From positions 1 through 64,000 of IMG/VR virus record IMGVR_UViG_3300045125_000064: a DNA stretch of 64,000 bases. One strand, written 5' to 3'. How positions within the stretch are numbered: position 1 is the first letter of the stretch; each line of letters opens with the position of its first letter. Positions 1-8,604 of the stretch are shown in pieces. Both the position numbers and the translations under genes were made by a program. Below the pieces are notes generated by a model. That model searched no databases, had not been told where the DNA came from, and saw only the letters and a program-made list of their open reading frames with translations. The stretch comes from a virus.

Positions 1-499
1 TCCAAGATTCCACCCTCCAAATGATATTCACAATGTTGATCTTGGAAAAAGAAACAATTAGAGGTCAAAAATCTCGCTCAAATGTTAAAAGGTCCCCAAG
101 ATGTTAGAGGCGCATCAAAAACATGCTTGCAAAAGCTGGTTATATGAGCCCACAGCAAGTTGATGGGAAAATGGGACCAATAACCACAACTGCAATTAAG
201 AAATTTCAATCAGATCATGGTGTAAAACCGAATGGTCAAATGTCTCAAGAAACATGGTATGCATTGGATTCAAGAGCCAATCCTGCAACAACAAAATCAG
301 ACTGCTAAAATGAATCAATCTGTAAGCTCTCCTAAGTTCGTCAGGAAATTCACAATTGCAAAGAGATCCAAACTTGAATCTAAATTCTCCAACAAATAAA
401 ATAGAGCAACCAGTTGACATTAATAGTAAGTTATATGAAAATAAACAATTCTCAAAAGATTATTTAACCCTTCTAAAACAAGAAACAAAAAGAAAATAA
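1..499 (+). CDS. peptidoglycan-binding domain protein, C-terminal part
   Basis: The 5' end lies outside the window. Joined frames read one peptidoglycan-binding repeat (PG_binding_1 type): VKNLAQMLKG near 64-93, then after a frameshift near 118 AKAGYM and VDGKMGPITTTAIKKFQ, with the family landmarks DGxxGPxT and AxxxFQ. The tail continues through two more shifts (QTAKMNQSV, then NSPTNKIEQPVDI) to TAA 497-499. Such repeats anchor cell-wall enzymes or tail proteins to peptidoglycan. The catalytic or structural partner domain would be upstream and is not visible, so endolysin and tail-associated lysin are both possible. Confidence 0.6.
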
Positions 500-504
500 C
501 AACA

Positions 505-709
505 ATGTCAAACGAAATTCTTGAAAAATCATTAAAAGCCATGATGCTTGGTGAAATATACAAACCAGGAGTTGATGATTATATTAATTCATTAATTTCA
601 ACATTGGAATCAATCAGACCATCGAACGTTCAGATGCATCAAAGATTGCAATTGCAATTGATCAAGCGAAGAAAGTAAGAAGATATATAAGAAGCATGGA
701 GCAGAATGA
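505..709 (+). CDS. small hypothetical protein
   Basis: ATG 505 opens MSNEILEKSLKAMMLGEIY and reads to about 625. A one-base shift then gives SDASKIAIAIDQAKKVRRY, an amphipathic helical stretch. It probably stops at TGA 707-709, overlapping the ATG of the next gene (706), which suggests translational coupling. About 67 residues. No family recognised. Confidence 0.45.
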
Positions 710-2437
710 ATACTCTATCTCTGTTAACAGAAGGTGGATTGGCAGGACATATATCACATATATATAGAAGATTATTCTTTAACTTTTTCTAGATTTGTTT
801 AAAATCTTGAAAGAAATGGATATCAATTTTAAATCATTAAAAGCAACAGAAAAGATTGATGGTGTTAATCTTTACTTTTTCTGTGAATGAAAATAATGAA
901 ACAGTGTTTGCAAGAAACAAATCACAATTTGAGGCTGGTGGAATCAACATCCATGAGTTTGAAAATTGGCTGGCTGAGAAGTCCACCCCAAAACAGTTCT
1001 CAGAATTGCTTTTAAAGGGGGCAAAATGCCTCTGTGAAGCGAGAAAGGTAGTGGACCCATCCCTTTTCATGTCTGGAAAGCTTTTTGTTGATGTAGAGCT
1101 TTCTGGACCCTCTGCAACCAATGTTGTGCAATATTCAGAGTCTGCAATCTACATTCAAAGAACAGGAGCAAAATTCTTGGAGAACAAGAGGTTCCTCAAC
1201 AATCCATTCAAGCAATTTTTGCAGCTTTTTCAAAGCCAGTGAAAGTCAATGAATTTATTGCGGAAGACCAATCCAATATTGGACCTGGATATTGATACTA
1301 GCAAATATAGACGAAAGCTTTTGACCTTCGATAACCAAGGAGAACTTGAATTCCAATTCAACAATGGAGCAGTTCTTATCTGAGAGACTTCAAACTCTTG
1401 CTGGAAGTGTTCTAAGTGGACAACAATTCAAGATACTTTATATAAGAGAAAGAATAAAGATTTCTTTTCAAGGCTCTCGAACCATTCCAGAGAAATCATA
1501 AATGAATTGACAGATGAATTGACAAGCAAGATTCGTCAGTCTATGGTCCAGATCCTTCTGTTGAAGGCATTGTGTTCGAATACAATGGAAAAGTTTATAA
1601 GCTGACAGGAAGATTTGCAAAAATCAATCAGGAAAACATCAAATTATCAAAGAACAAGCTCCAGATATTTCACCTGGAAAGGTTCACAGCCCTCATGTTA
1701 AAGTTCCAGTTCAGGACCAGTCACGGCACAACTGTGCTATTTCCTGGTGGTTTCAAACCACCACATAGAGGTCACTTCTTGGATGTTATCTTTGGGATTC
1801 TTCACTGAAGAATTCAGAAAAGAAAAACATTTGACATGCAGAGAAAGTATATGTTATAATGTCGGATACCCAACGTGGTGCCTTTGCATGGGGCTGTAAG
1901 TCTGGAACAATCTATCCAAATCTGGAAGATATATCTAAGTATATATGGATTGGCAGATAAAGTCAAGCTGGAAAGTTATGCGACGGTGAGAAGAATCGGG
2001 GGCCACTAAACTATGCTGTCTGATTTCGTTATCAATAAAGAAGGAAGCCCTGACAAAGCTCTAGCTGGTGAGACATATCTTCTTGCAACATCTAAAAAGG
2101 ACACTGGAAGATATGACTTCTTGGAAAAAGTACCTAACTGGCCAAGAAGGCTGGAATATTATATAATCTTCAGACATTGAGCAGAACATTGCAGTTGATG
2201 ATCAAGGCAAACCACTCTCTTCATCTGATTTCCAGAAAGGCCATAAAAAACAAGGATGTGGATTCAATCAAAAATTTCTCCCACAGAGGGTATTAACAAA
2301 CGCAAAATTTATGCTATGATCAAATCCATTCTTGGTGCATTGACCAGGATGGTCCAAAATGATCAGAGAAAGATGGACAAATAATGGACCACCATGGAAA
2401 AGAAGGACAAGATAGAAAGATCTTTCCAAGAAAGTAA
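706..2437 (+). CDS. KxDG ligase-like adenylyltransferase domain fused to HxGH cytidylyltransferase-like domain
   Basis: ATG 706 opens MNTLSLLTEGGLAGHISHIYE. After a shift the N-terminal half has EKIDG (about 849-863), the KxDG nucleotide-attachment motif of covalent nucleotidyltransferases (ligases, capping enzymes), then FVDVEL (about 1084), VEGIVFEY (about 1560) and YKLTGRFAK (about 1597), which look like ligase motifs III, IV and V. The C-terminal half has LFPGGFKPPHRGHF (about 1738-1779). Its HRGH is the HxGH signature of cytidylyltransferase/NMN-adenylyltransferase folds. Later GETYLLATSKKD and an FRKAIKNKDVDSIK-type C-terminus fit that fold. At least six shifts interrupt it. Inferred role: nucleotide, NAD or RNA-end metabolism. 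The substrate is unknown and the 3' end is approximate (an alternative stop is at 2382-2384). Confidence 0.6.
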
Positions 2438-2502
2438 TAGACTCATATTATTAATAACATATATTATATAATATTTAATAGATCTTATAGATCTGGTCAA
2501 TT

Positions 2503-3587
2503 ATGTCTGGTATTGATCAATATTCAATTAGAGGAAAGTATGAAAGATGGACAAAGAACAAGAAAAGATATTAAGATCTAGTATAAGAATAAAGATCCAG
2601 AAAGAATTTGAGCTCTGAAAGAGAAAGTAGATCTTAAAGAAACCAAGAAAGAACAGTTCAGAAAATTGGTCAAATCTATGTTGAAGGAGAAGAATGATAC
2701 TCCAGCTCCAAGCATCAACTGGCCTTAATGTCCTTGGTGATCTCTTAAAAAAGATCATTCCAGTTATTGAGACAGATTACAAGCTTTTGACAACTTCAAA
2801 AGAACAAAGAATGTCATATAGAGCACATACCATTAGAGCAATGGTTGACACTCTTCTTCAGATAAAGTTGAATTTGACTCAGTTCAAACAGTAGACAAGA
2901 TTAATAAAGCTGGAACAGGTGAAGCACCATCAGATATTGTTCAACAGGCAAATCCAGAAGATGAATTCCCAACAGAAGGTGGAGCGTTTGGTAATCCAAT
3001 GAATCCTGGAGAGATTGATATGGTCATAAGAGAACAACAAAGGTCTTGAAGTTCCAGGTTCAGAAGATAGAGAAAAACAAGAGCAGCAAGCTCAGAAAAA
3101 ACTTGAGCCAGATCACCCAAAATATATTTCAATTGATAAACCAGAAGTTGAAGGTCCAGAAGATAGAGAAAAAGAGATTTGGAGAATTTTACAATCTCAG
3201 GTCAAGATTTGACTGGAAGAAATATGGCATTGAAATCATGGAAGAAAGTCAAGAAGATTGTTCTTGAAACATATGAGCTTCTTTCTCACCCAACAGACAA
3301 GAGAATGTTCTTTGATTTTCTTGATTACAAACATGAAGCTCTATTTTGACAGATTTGAGGCAGACTTGAATCCTGATGCACAAGAGCCAACAACCAAAGA
3401 ATATGAGACTCACATGAATGCAAGAAGTCAATATAATCCTCAATCCCAGCAACTTTCCGAAGGAAGAGAAAAAGATTATAAGTTCTCAATGCTTCTTAAT
3501 ATTCCAGAGCTTGATAAATATTATTTGAAGAGAAATTTAACAGAACAGATTAAGAGGAAGGTATGGACTTCCATAAAGAAAAGCTAG
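2503..3587 (+). CDS. hypothetical phage protein, possibly structural
   Basis: ATG 2503 (MSGIDQYSIRGKYERW) opens a composite frame of about 360 residues. It has a helical part (LGDLLKKIIPVIETDYKLL near 2730), an acidic Gln/Pro linker with a repeated G(S/P)EDREK motif (about 3060 and 3160), and a helical C-terminal half (SGQDLTGRNMALKSWKKV near 3205, then KLYFDRFEADLNPDA near 3340) ending LTEQIKRKVWTSIKKS at 3587. At least five shifts are needed. I do not recognise a family. Its place beside accessory genes gives no firm role. Confidence 0.45.
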
Positions 3588-3989
3588 AAAATAAACTTGA
3601 AAAATTTATAGAAGATAAGAACTTGAAAAAGAATTTTGTTATCAAGTTTAATTCTTTATCTTTTGAAGAGATAATTTATCTCAAATTATACTTGATGTTT
3701 CCAAAGATAAGAAAGAAGATGATTAATCTAAATCTTTGGAAATTTCTTCCAATGCTTGTCAGAAGAACATTATATAATATCGTTAATGAACTATATCAGA
3801 CAGATACAGCAAAAGCAAGAATGCTTGGAATTAATAGGTTTCGCTTTAAAAAGTACAAGAAAGGTCAACTTGAGAAGCTGAATAATTTATAACTTGCACA
3901 CAATGCAAATATGTGGTAGAATATAAAGGGAAGGTGAGCAGAAAGACTGTTTATCAAGCAAACTTTTTCGTAATGAGTATTATGAATGA
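3563..3989 (+). CDS. small protein with Fis-like HTH and CxxC zinc-ribbon-like tail
   Basis: ATG 3563 overlaps the end of the previous gene. The 109-residue first frame is basic and helical. Its stretch TDTAKARMLGINRFRFKKYKK resembles the recognition half of Fis-type helix-turn-helix motifs. A shift near 3890 continues into ITCTQCKYVVEYKGKVSRK, a single CxxC knuckle, and ends NEYYE at TGA 3987-3989, overlapping the ATG of the protease gene at 3986. A DNA- or RNA-polymerase-binding regulator is plausible but is inference. Only one Cys pair is visible, so metal binding is uncertain. Confidence 0.5.
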
Positions 3990-4657
3990 ATTATTTTGGT
4001 GCTAAAAAAGTTCCCTATTCTTTGGGAGAAAAAAGAAAAAAGAAATTCCACAAGATCCACAACAAGAACAACAAATTATTCTTATGTCTGAACCACCAAT
4101 GATGCCACCAATGGCAGAAGGGTTTGAAGTTGAGGACACAACGATTTACTTTTATGGTGAAATTCGAGATGAAAGAATCATGCAATTGTCAAAAACAATT
4201 GACATTCTGGAGTTTCAAATTTTAGCTCACCAGTTAAAGTATCGTCTGAAAGAAGTTCAACCAATTGTCCTTAAGATTAAGTCTCCTGGTGGAGAAATTT
4301 TTGCTGGTCTTGCTGGGTATAATGCAATTAAGAATTGTAGAGTTCCTATCCATATTTATGTTGAAGGGTTTGCAGCTTCTGCTGCTACATTACTTCTGGC
4401 TGCTGGAAAACGCAGAGTTATGAGTAGACACTCATTTCTGATGATCCACCAACTCATCAAGTATGTTATATGGAACGTATGAGGATATGAAGCAAGAGAT
4501 CAAGAATATGGATTTCTTAATGGAACATATGCTTGAAATTTATAAGGAACATACTAGAATTCCAGAAGAGTTGTATCAACAGATTTTGAAGCAAGATGTT
4601 TATCTTGACGCAAAACAATGCCTAGAATATGGTATTATTGATGAAGTCCTTAGTTAA
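3986..4657 (+). CDS. ClpP-like serine protease
   Basis: A Clp-protease fold is readable across two frames. It has IYFYGEIRDE (the family's hhhxGxI start), LKIKSPGGEIFAG (oxyanion loop), VEGFAASAATLLLAAG with the catalytic Ser, and FLMIHQL with the catalytic His, then after a shift near 4460 YGTYEDMKQEI and the helical end QDVYLDAKQCLEYGIIDEVL, where the Asp is expected. About 215-220 residues, normal for ClpP. ATG 3986 fits the extended start MNYFGAKK with one shift, and ATG 4084 is an internal alternative. Phage ClpP-like enzymes can serve in prohead maturation or as host-like proteases. A separate gp21-type prohead protease exists at 59531, so a non-capsid role is more likely here. Confidence 0.8.
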
Positions 4658-5336
4658 TTTAATGCAAGACATCCCTTTTGATTTCGACAATCCAGAAGAA
4701 ACAGGAAAATATTCTGCATTTTCTAGATTTATTACTCAATATGACCCAAATAGTCCAAAAGATATTCCCATATTTGTATATGGGACATTGAGAGAAGGTT
4801 TTGGGCTAAATTCAACTCTTAAAGAGTATAAATCTGAATTTGTTGGTTTGTTCAAAACAGAACAAAGATATGTGATGTTTGATACTGGTTCATTTCCAGC
4901 AATTATTCCATATAAAAATGGTGTGAATGTCACTGGTGAGAAATATCTTGTTTCTAAAGAATGCCTTCAAATCCTTGATTTTATTGAAGGTCATCCTGAT
5001 ATGTATATTCGTACATTGATTGATGTTTACAATGAGGAAGATGGTTCAATCGAAACTGCTTTTGTTTATGTATGGAATGACACAATCAAAGCAACAATGA
5101 GGCCCATTGAAAATGGAGATTGGACAGATTATAAAACAAGTCCTTCAAGTAGTAAGAAGGATCCTTACCTAGAATTAGCTAGAAAACACTTGGTAGTTGA
5201 CGACTTCCAAGATTATTTTGGTTCAAAAAATCATGAACAATCTCAGCAAGGTGCTGTTTTTGAATATGATTATTATGATGAAGAAGTCGAGCTATATGAT
5301 CTCGACGATTATGAGGGAAAAAATGAAAGATTTTAG
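4641..5336 (+). CDS. gamma-glutamylcyclotransferase-like (AIG2/GGCT fold) protein
   Basis: One intact frame. The diagnostic IFVYGTLREGFG sits near 4770 (consensus VYGTLRxG, the substrate-binding loop). IIPYKNGVNVTGEKY and the acidic IEGHPDMYIR (general-base Glu region) follow, as expected for AIG2-like enzymes. The family cleaves gamma-glutamyl amines or dipeptides to 5-oxoproline. The C-terminal 60 residues are extra and acidic (EYDYYDEEVELYDLDDYE). The start is ATG 4641 or ATG 4662. The gene overlaps the protease stop by about 17 bases, so the two are probably coupled. The true substrate is unknown. Confidence 0.75.
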   Translation: MKSLVNLMQDIPFDFDNPEETGKYSAFSRFITQYDPNSPKDIPIFVYGTLREGFGLNSTLKEYKSEFVGLFKTEQRYVMFDTGSFPAIIPYKNGVNVTGEKYLVSKECLQILDFIEGHPDMYIRTLIDVYNEEDGSIETAFVYVWNDTIKATMRPIENGDWTDYKTSPSSSKKDPYLELARKHLVVDDFQDYFGSKNHEQSQQGAVFEYDYYDEEVELYDLDDYEGKNERF

Positions 5337-5853
5337 TCAGCCTAAGTTTTGTTATTTTCGTGATGGCAATGGCAATGTAATCGCAACAGCATGGAAACTT
5401 CTCTCAAAGAGTGAAGATGGAATTCTGGAAGTCCAATATGGACAATCGGCTTGTCATCCAAATGATCGCTTTGTGAAGAAGGTTGGTAGGGCGAAGGCTC
5501 AAGGTAGACTTGAACAGCGTTTGCTTGCTGGTGTTGAGACGCTAAAGATCAAAGATGATCGCAATTTTGGCGGTCTATATAAGAATGTTGTTGCAGTTCT
5601 TGAAAAAATTGTTTGGCAAGATGCACCAAATTGGTGGAACAAGAATCCACTAACAATCAAACAAGAAGAGACATATGCCAATTATATGAACAGAAATGGT
5701 TATACAATCGTTTCTATTGAGCTATTAAATTCGTTATTAAATTCGTTTGCTCCATTGTTCCAGCCTGGACAATTTGCTTCTCAACCTGGCGAAGAAACTT
5801 GTGGTAATAACTGTGAAAATTGTGACTGTGAATCAGCAACTCTGGGAGAATAA
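5311..5853 (+). CDS. conserved-looking phage protein with Cys-rich tail
   Basis: Intact frame of 180 residues from ATG 5311 (MREKMKDF) or ATG 5323, overlapping the previous stop. An N-terminal beta-rich segment (FCYFRDGNGNVIATAWKLL) is followed by HPNDRFVKKVGRAKAQGRL and LYKNVVAVLEKIVW. The C-terminus ends CGNNCENCDCESATLGE, four cysteines in nine residues that could bind a metal. Codons upstream of 5311 in this frame translate the previous gene's acidic tail and are not part of it. Function not recognised. Confidence 0.7.
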   Translation: MREKMKDFSQPKFCYFRDGNGNVIATAWKLLSKSEDGILEVQYGQSACHPNDRFVKKVGRAKAQGRLEQRLLAGVETLKIKDDRNFGGLYKNVVAVLEKIVWQDAPNWWNKNPLTIKQEETYANYMNRNGYTIVSIELLNSLLNSFAPLFQPGQFASQPGEETCGNNCENCDCESATLGE

Positions 5854-5858
5854 ACAAA

Positions 5859-6082
5859 ATGGGAAACTTGACAAGAGCAATCAATGATGCAAGAGTTCGT
5901 GAAAATCTAACTGCTCAAGAATTTTTGAAAAATATCCTGAGTATGTAGAACAACACAAAGATGAGATGTTTGAGGATTGGAACAATAATAATGTTGATAA
6001 TAATCCAGAGTATCATCTATCATACTTTCTAGCTCAAGAGAGAAAAAATGGAAAGCAACGACGTGGTAACAAAGGTCAATAA
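5859..6082 (+). CDS. small hypothetical protein
   Basis: ATG 5859 opens MGNLTRAINDARVRENL. A one-base shift near 5925 continues EKYPEYVEQHKDEMFEDWNN and ends at TAA 6080-6082. About 74 residues, acidic and helical. No family recognised. Confidence 0.5.
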
Positions 6083-6240
6083 CTGTCCAAAATGTAAGGT
6101 TGAGGGCAAAACTATTGAAGGAAATTCTATGGTTAGATATCATGAGTTTTTAGATAATAGAGGTGCCCCAAAATCTCAACAGATGGTCTGTTAAAAGTGG
6201 TAGAATGTTCACTGAAAAAGCAGTGGATGAAGATGAATAA
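6048..6240 (+). CDS. small zinc-ribbon-like protein
   Basis: ATG 6048 lies inside the end of the previous gene (MESNDVVTKVNNCPKCKV). The CPKC pair is near 6088, and a second cluster may be garbled near 6165-6190. After one shift the frame reads WSVKSGRMFTEKAVDEDE to TAA 6238-6240. About 64 residues. Nucleic-acid or polymerase binding is typical for such ribbons but not shown. Confidence 0.45.
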
Positions 6241-6266
6241 TTTTTAATAAAGGAAAGAATAAAAAT

Positions 6267-6489
6267 ATGATGAAAAAAGTGTATAGTGTGTTTGTAGTGT
6301 GTGTTCTCTTGTTAACAGCCCTTATTGGCTGTAAAAAGGAACCAACATTGGTGTTGGATGATGCAGAACTATCTGTTATCAGTAATGTTGACACCAAATT
6401 CAGTTTCACAACCAGATTCACAAACTGCAACATCTGTCCCTTCAGATGTATCAGAATGTGTTGATGTTTCCCAAACCTCTGTTGATTAA
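6267..6489 (+). CDS. small lipoprotein
   Basis: MMKKVYSVFVVCVLLLTALIGCKKE has a basic start, a hydrophobic core and a lipobox-like LIGC, so lipidation at that Cys is expected. After a shift near 6400 the frame reads SVSQPDSQTATSVPSDVSE to TAA 6487-6489, a Ser/Pro/Gln-rich tail. About 73 residues. AAAGGAAAG sits upstream of the start. Size and composition would fit an outer-membrane spanin subunit, but it is far from the lysis cassette, so superinfection-exclusion or another envelope role is also possible. Confidence 0.6.
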
Positions 6490-6506
6490 TAAACCAACAG
6501 AACACA

Positions 6507-6578
6507 GTTCGGAAGTAGTTTAAGTAAAACAATTGCCAGTGGTGGCAAGAAATATAGGTTCATATCCTATCTTCCGTC
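6507..6578 (+). tRNA. tRNA-like element, possibly tRNA-His(GTG), with indel damage
   Basis: The T arm is exact: stem ATAGG/CCTAT with 7-base loop TTCATAT (6554-6570). The acceptor CGGAAG (6510-6515) pairs with CTTCCG (6571-6576). The D stem GTTT/AAAC (6518-6530) and anticodon stem TTGCC/GGCAA (6533-6548) are also present, and the variable loop is 5 bases. The D loop (5) and anticodon loop (6, AGTGGT) are short, as expected if several bases were lost to sequencing error. GTG in the anticodon loop, a G before the acceptor (6507) and a C discriminator (6578) suggest tRNA-His. No CCA is encoded. Folding is by eye. Confidence 0.5.
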
Positions 6579-6607
6579 TAATTATAAGGACAATAAAGAG
6601 TGTTTGA

Positions 6608-6949
6608 ATGGATAATTTACAATCAAATCGCAAAGAAACTTTCAGCGAAAGTCATAGGATTCTTAACTCGCAGGAAGATTTTGATCGTTTTTCTGATCTC
6701 ATTGCTGTTGATGGGCCAATGCCATCGCAATCAAAGAATATTCAAGTGGTTCAAGACACATCGACAGTTCCACCATATAATCAATATCCAGAACTGAGGA
6801 ACGATTTGAAATTTGTTCCAATGCTTTCGCCAGATGAACAGGGCATGGTTAAGGAACAGATCAAAAATCTTCAAAAGTTTGTTATTCCAAAGCTAGAAGA
6901 TCTTCCAGATCCAAGAGATGTAAAAATTTGGGAAGAAAAAATTGTCTAA
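6608..6949 (+). CDS. hypothetical protein, 113 aa
   Basis: Intact frame from ATG 6608 after ATAAGGACAATAAAG. Polar, Gln- and Pro-containing N-terminal half (VVQDTSTVPPYNQYPELRN) and helical end (EQGMVKEQIKNLQKFVIPKLEDL, KIWEEKIV). Its stop overlaps the likely TTG start of the DUF1599-like gene. Function not recognised. Confidence 0.65.
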   Translation: MDNLQSNRKETFSESHRILNSQEDFDRFSDLIAVDGPMPSQSKNIQVVQDTSTVPPYNQYPELRNDLKFVPMLSPDEQGMVKEQIKNLQKFVIPKLEDLPDPRDVKIWEEKIV

Positions 6950-7250
6950 TTATAACAAATATTTTGCTCCATGTGCAGATATTTCGTAAAGACTCTTTAT
7001 GAAAAGAATAAGGCTTATGGTTCTGCTTTTCAAAAGTCTGGGGATATTATGGCCATTCTTTATCCAAATGGAATTAAGCCAGACCAGATGAATGATGCTT
7101 TTAACAGTTGTAAGAATCCTTGATAAACTATTTCGTATAGCCAACTCCAAAGATGCCTTTAATGAGGATCCTTGGTTTGATATTGCTGGGTATGCAATAT
7201 TGAAATATGTTGAAGGGTTAGAATTAAAAAAGAAGGAAAAAGAAACTTAA
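6942..7250 (+). CDS. DUF1599-like nucleotide-modification-associated protein
   Basis: The composite reads YNKYFAPCADIF, then KTLYEKNKAYGSAFQKSG, PDQMNDA, VRILDKLFRIANSKDAFNEDPWFDIAGYAILKYVEG. This matches the pattern of DUF1599 (YGxxx...DKLxRIAN...EDPWxDIAGYA). The family is frequent in phages that make modified nucleotides, though its reaction is not established. The best start is TTG 6942, preceded by GGGAAG about 7 bases upstream and overlapping the previous stop. ATG 6971 is the alternative. Two shifts (near 6985 and 7103) break it. Confidence 0.65.
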
Positions 7251-8598
7251 TGAAAAAACTTTTGTGTTAGATACCAATGTGTTATTGATAGATGCAGATT
7301 CAATCTTCCATTTTGAAGATAATGATATATTGATTCCTCTGAAAGTTCTGGAAGAAATTGACAGAAAGAAAAGACAGATGGATTCTGTTGGTGCTAATGC
7401 AAGAAAATTTGCCAGAACTTTGGATGAGTTCAGAGAAGTTGGTTCTCTCCAAACTGGTGTTTCTTGTTAGGTGAAGGTAAAGGAAAGATCCTTATCTTCG
7501 ATTCAGATAAATCCTTGCTTCCTGAAGGATTGACAACTTCAGATTCAGATAATCTGATCCTCTCAACATTCCTTAAATTCCAGAAAGAAAATCCATCAGA
7601 AAGAGTTGTTCTTGTTTCTCATGATATTAACTTGAGAGTAAGATGTGATGCTCTTGGTCTGGAATGTCAACCATTTTTTGAGGATAAGGTGGTTGATGAT
7701 GTTTTCTTCAATCTATTCTGGCTTCCAGAAGATTCTGGTTGATCATGAATTGGTTGAAGATGTTTATAATGGCAGAGAAGTTATGTGGGAAGAAGAATGG
7801 GGACAATGTTTTCCTCATCAATTTCTTATGTTAACTTCAAATATGGATAACAAGAAAACTGCAATTGTAAGGTTCATTTCAGAGAACAAACCTCTATTGA
7901 AGATGAGAGATTTCATTAAAGAAGGTGGTTTGCACAATGGTAGAATTAAACCAAAGAATAAAGAACAAAGTTATGCATTAAATCTTTTAATGGATCCAAA
8001 TGTTCACTGTGTTTCTTTGGTTGGCGCAGCAGGTTCAGGCAAAACTCTTTTGGCATTGGCAGCGGCTTTAGAACAATCTGAAATGAAGTCATTCAAAACA
8101 GATGCAAACGCTCCAAAACCACTTTATGATAAAGTGATTACATCCAGACCAGTTATGCCAATGGGTAAAGATATTGGTTTCCTTCCAGGCTCTTTGGAAG
8201 ATAAATGGCTCCTTGGCTTGCACCAATTTCTGATAACTTGGAATTCCTTCTAAAAGAAAGAAAAGAAATCCAATTTTATCAAGAAGCTGGACTTTTGGAA
8301 ATTGAGGCACTGACTTATATCCGAGGAAGAAGCATATCAAATGCTTTCATTATAATTGATGAAGCGCAGAACCTAACACCTCATGAGAGTCAAGACAATT
8401 CTAACAAGAATTGGTAATAATACTAAAATTGTTATAACTGGTGATGTTGAACAAATTGACTCACCATATCTTGATGCAACAACAAATGGTTTGACCTATT
8501 TAGTTGAGAAGTTCAAGGATTCTGAATTGGCTGGTCATGTTTCACTTCAAAAAGGCGAACGTTCAAAATTGGCAACTTTTGCTTCTCGTATATTGTGA
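7250..8598 (+). CDS. phoH: PIN domain-PhoH-like ATPase
   Basis: ATG 7250 overlaps the previous TAA. The N-terminal PIN nuclease domain has [24 protein letters not shown] and [19 protein letters not shown], which supply the PIN acidic residues. The C-terminal PhoH ATPase has [18 protein letters not shown] (Walker A, about 8011-8070), [35 protein letters not shown] (Walker B), [19 protein letters not shown] and the usual end [14 protein letters not shown]. About 445 residues, normal for PIN-PhoH (YlaK/PhoH2-like). The proteins are RNA helicase/RNase-like; their phage role is unsettled. Shifts near 7263, 7470, 7710, 8205 and 8395 are sequence errors, since all motifs survive. Confidence 0.85.
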
Positions 8599-8604
8599 TT
8601 TGCT

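Noticed and set aside
1831-1860. Consensus sigma70-like promoter TTGACA - 18 bases - TATAAT
   Set aside because: It lies inside the cytidylyltransferase-like domain, where the same bases encode KVYVIMSDTQR-type text that fits the protein. Probably chance, though a promoter-mapping experiment could revive it.
2480-2494. Two AGATCT copies as an operator or att site
   Set aside because: Both copies are self-complementary hexamers with only a 3-base gap; no larger symmetry or matching second site was seen.
5197-5310. N-terminal extension of the Cys-rich-tail gene
   Set aside because: This stretch translates in frame from an earlier ATG, but it is the shadow of the acidic C-terminus of the GGCT-like gene. 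ATG 5311 has the better context.
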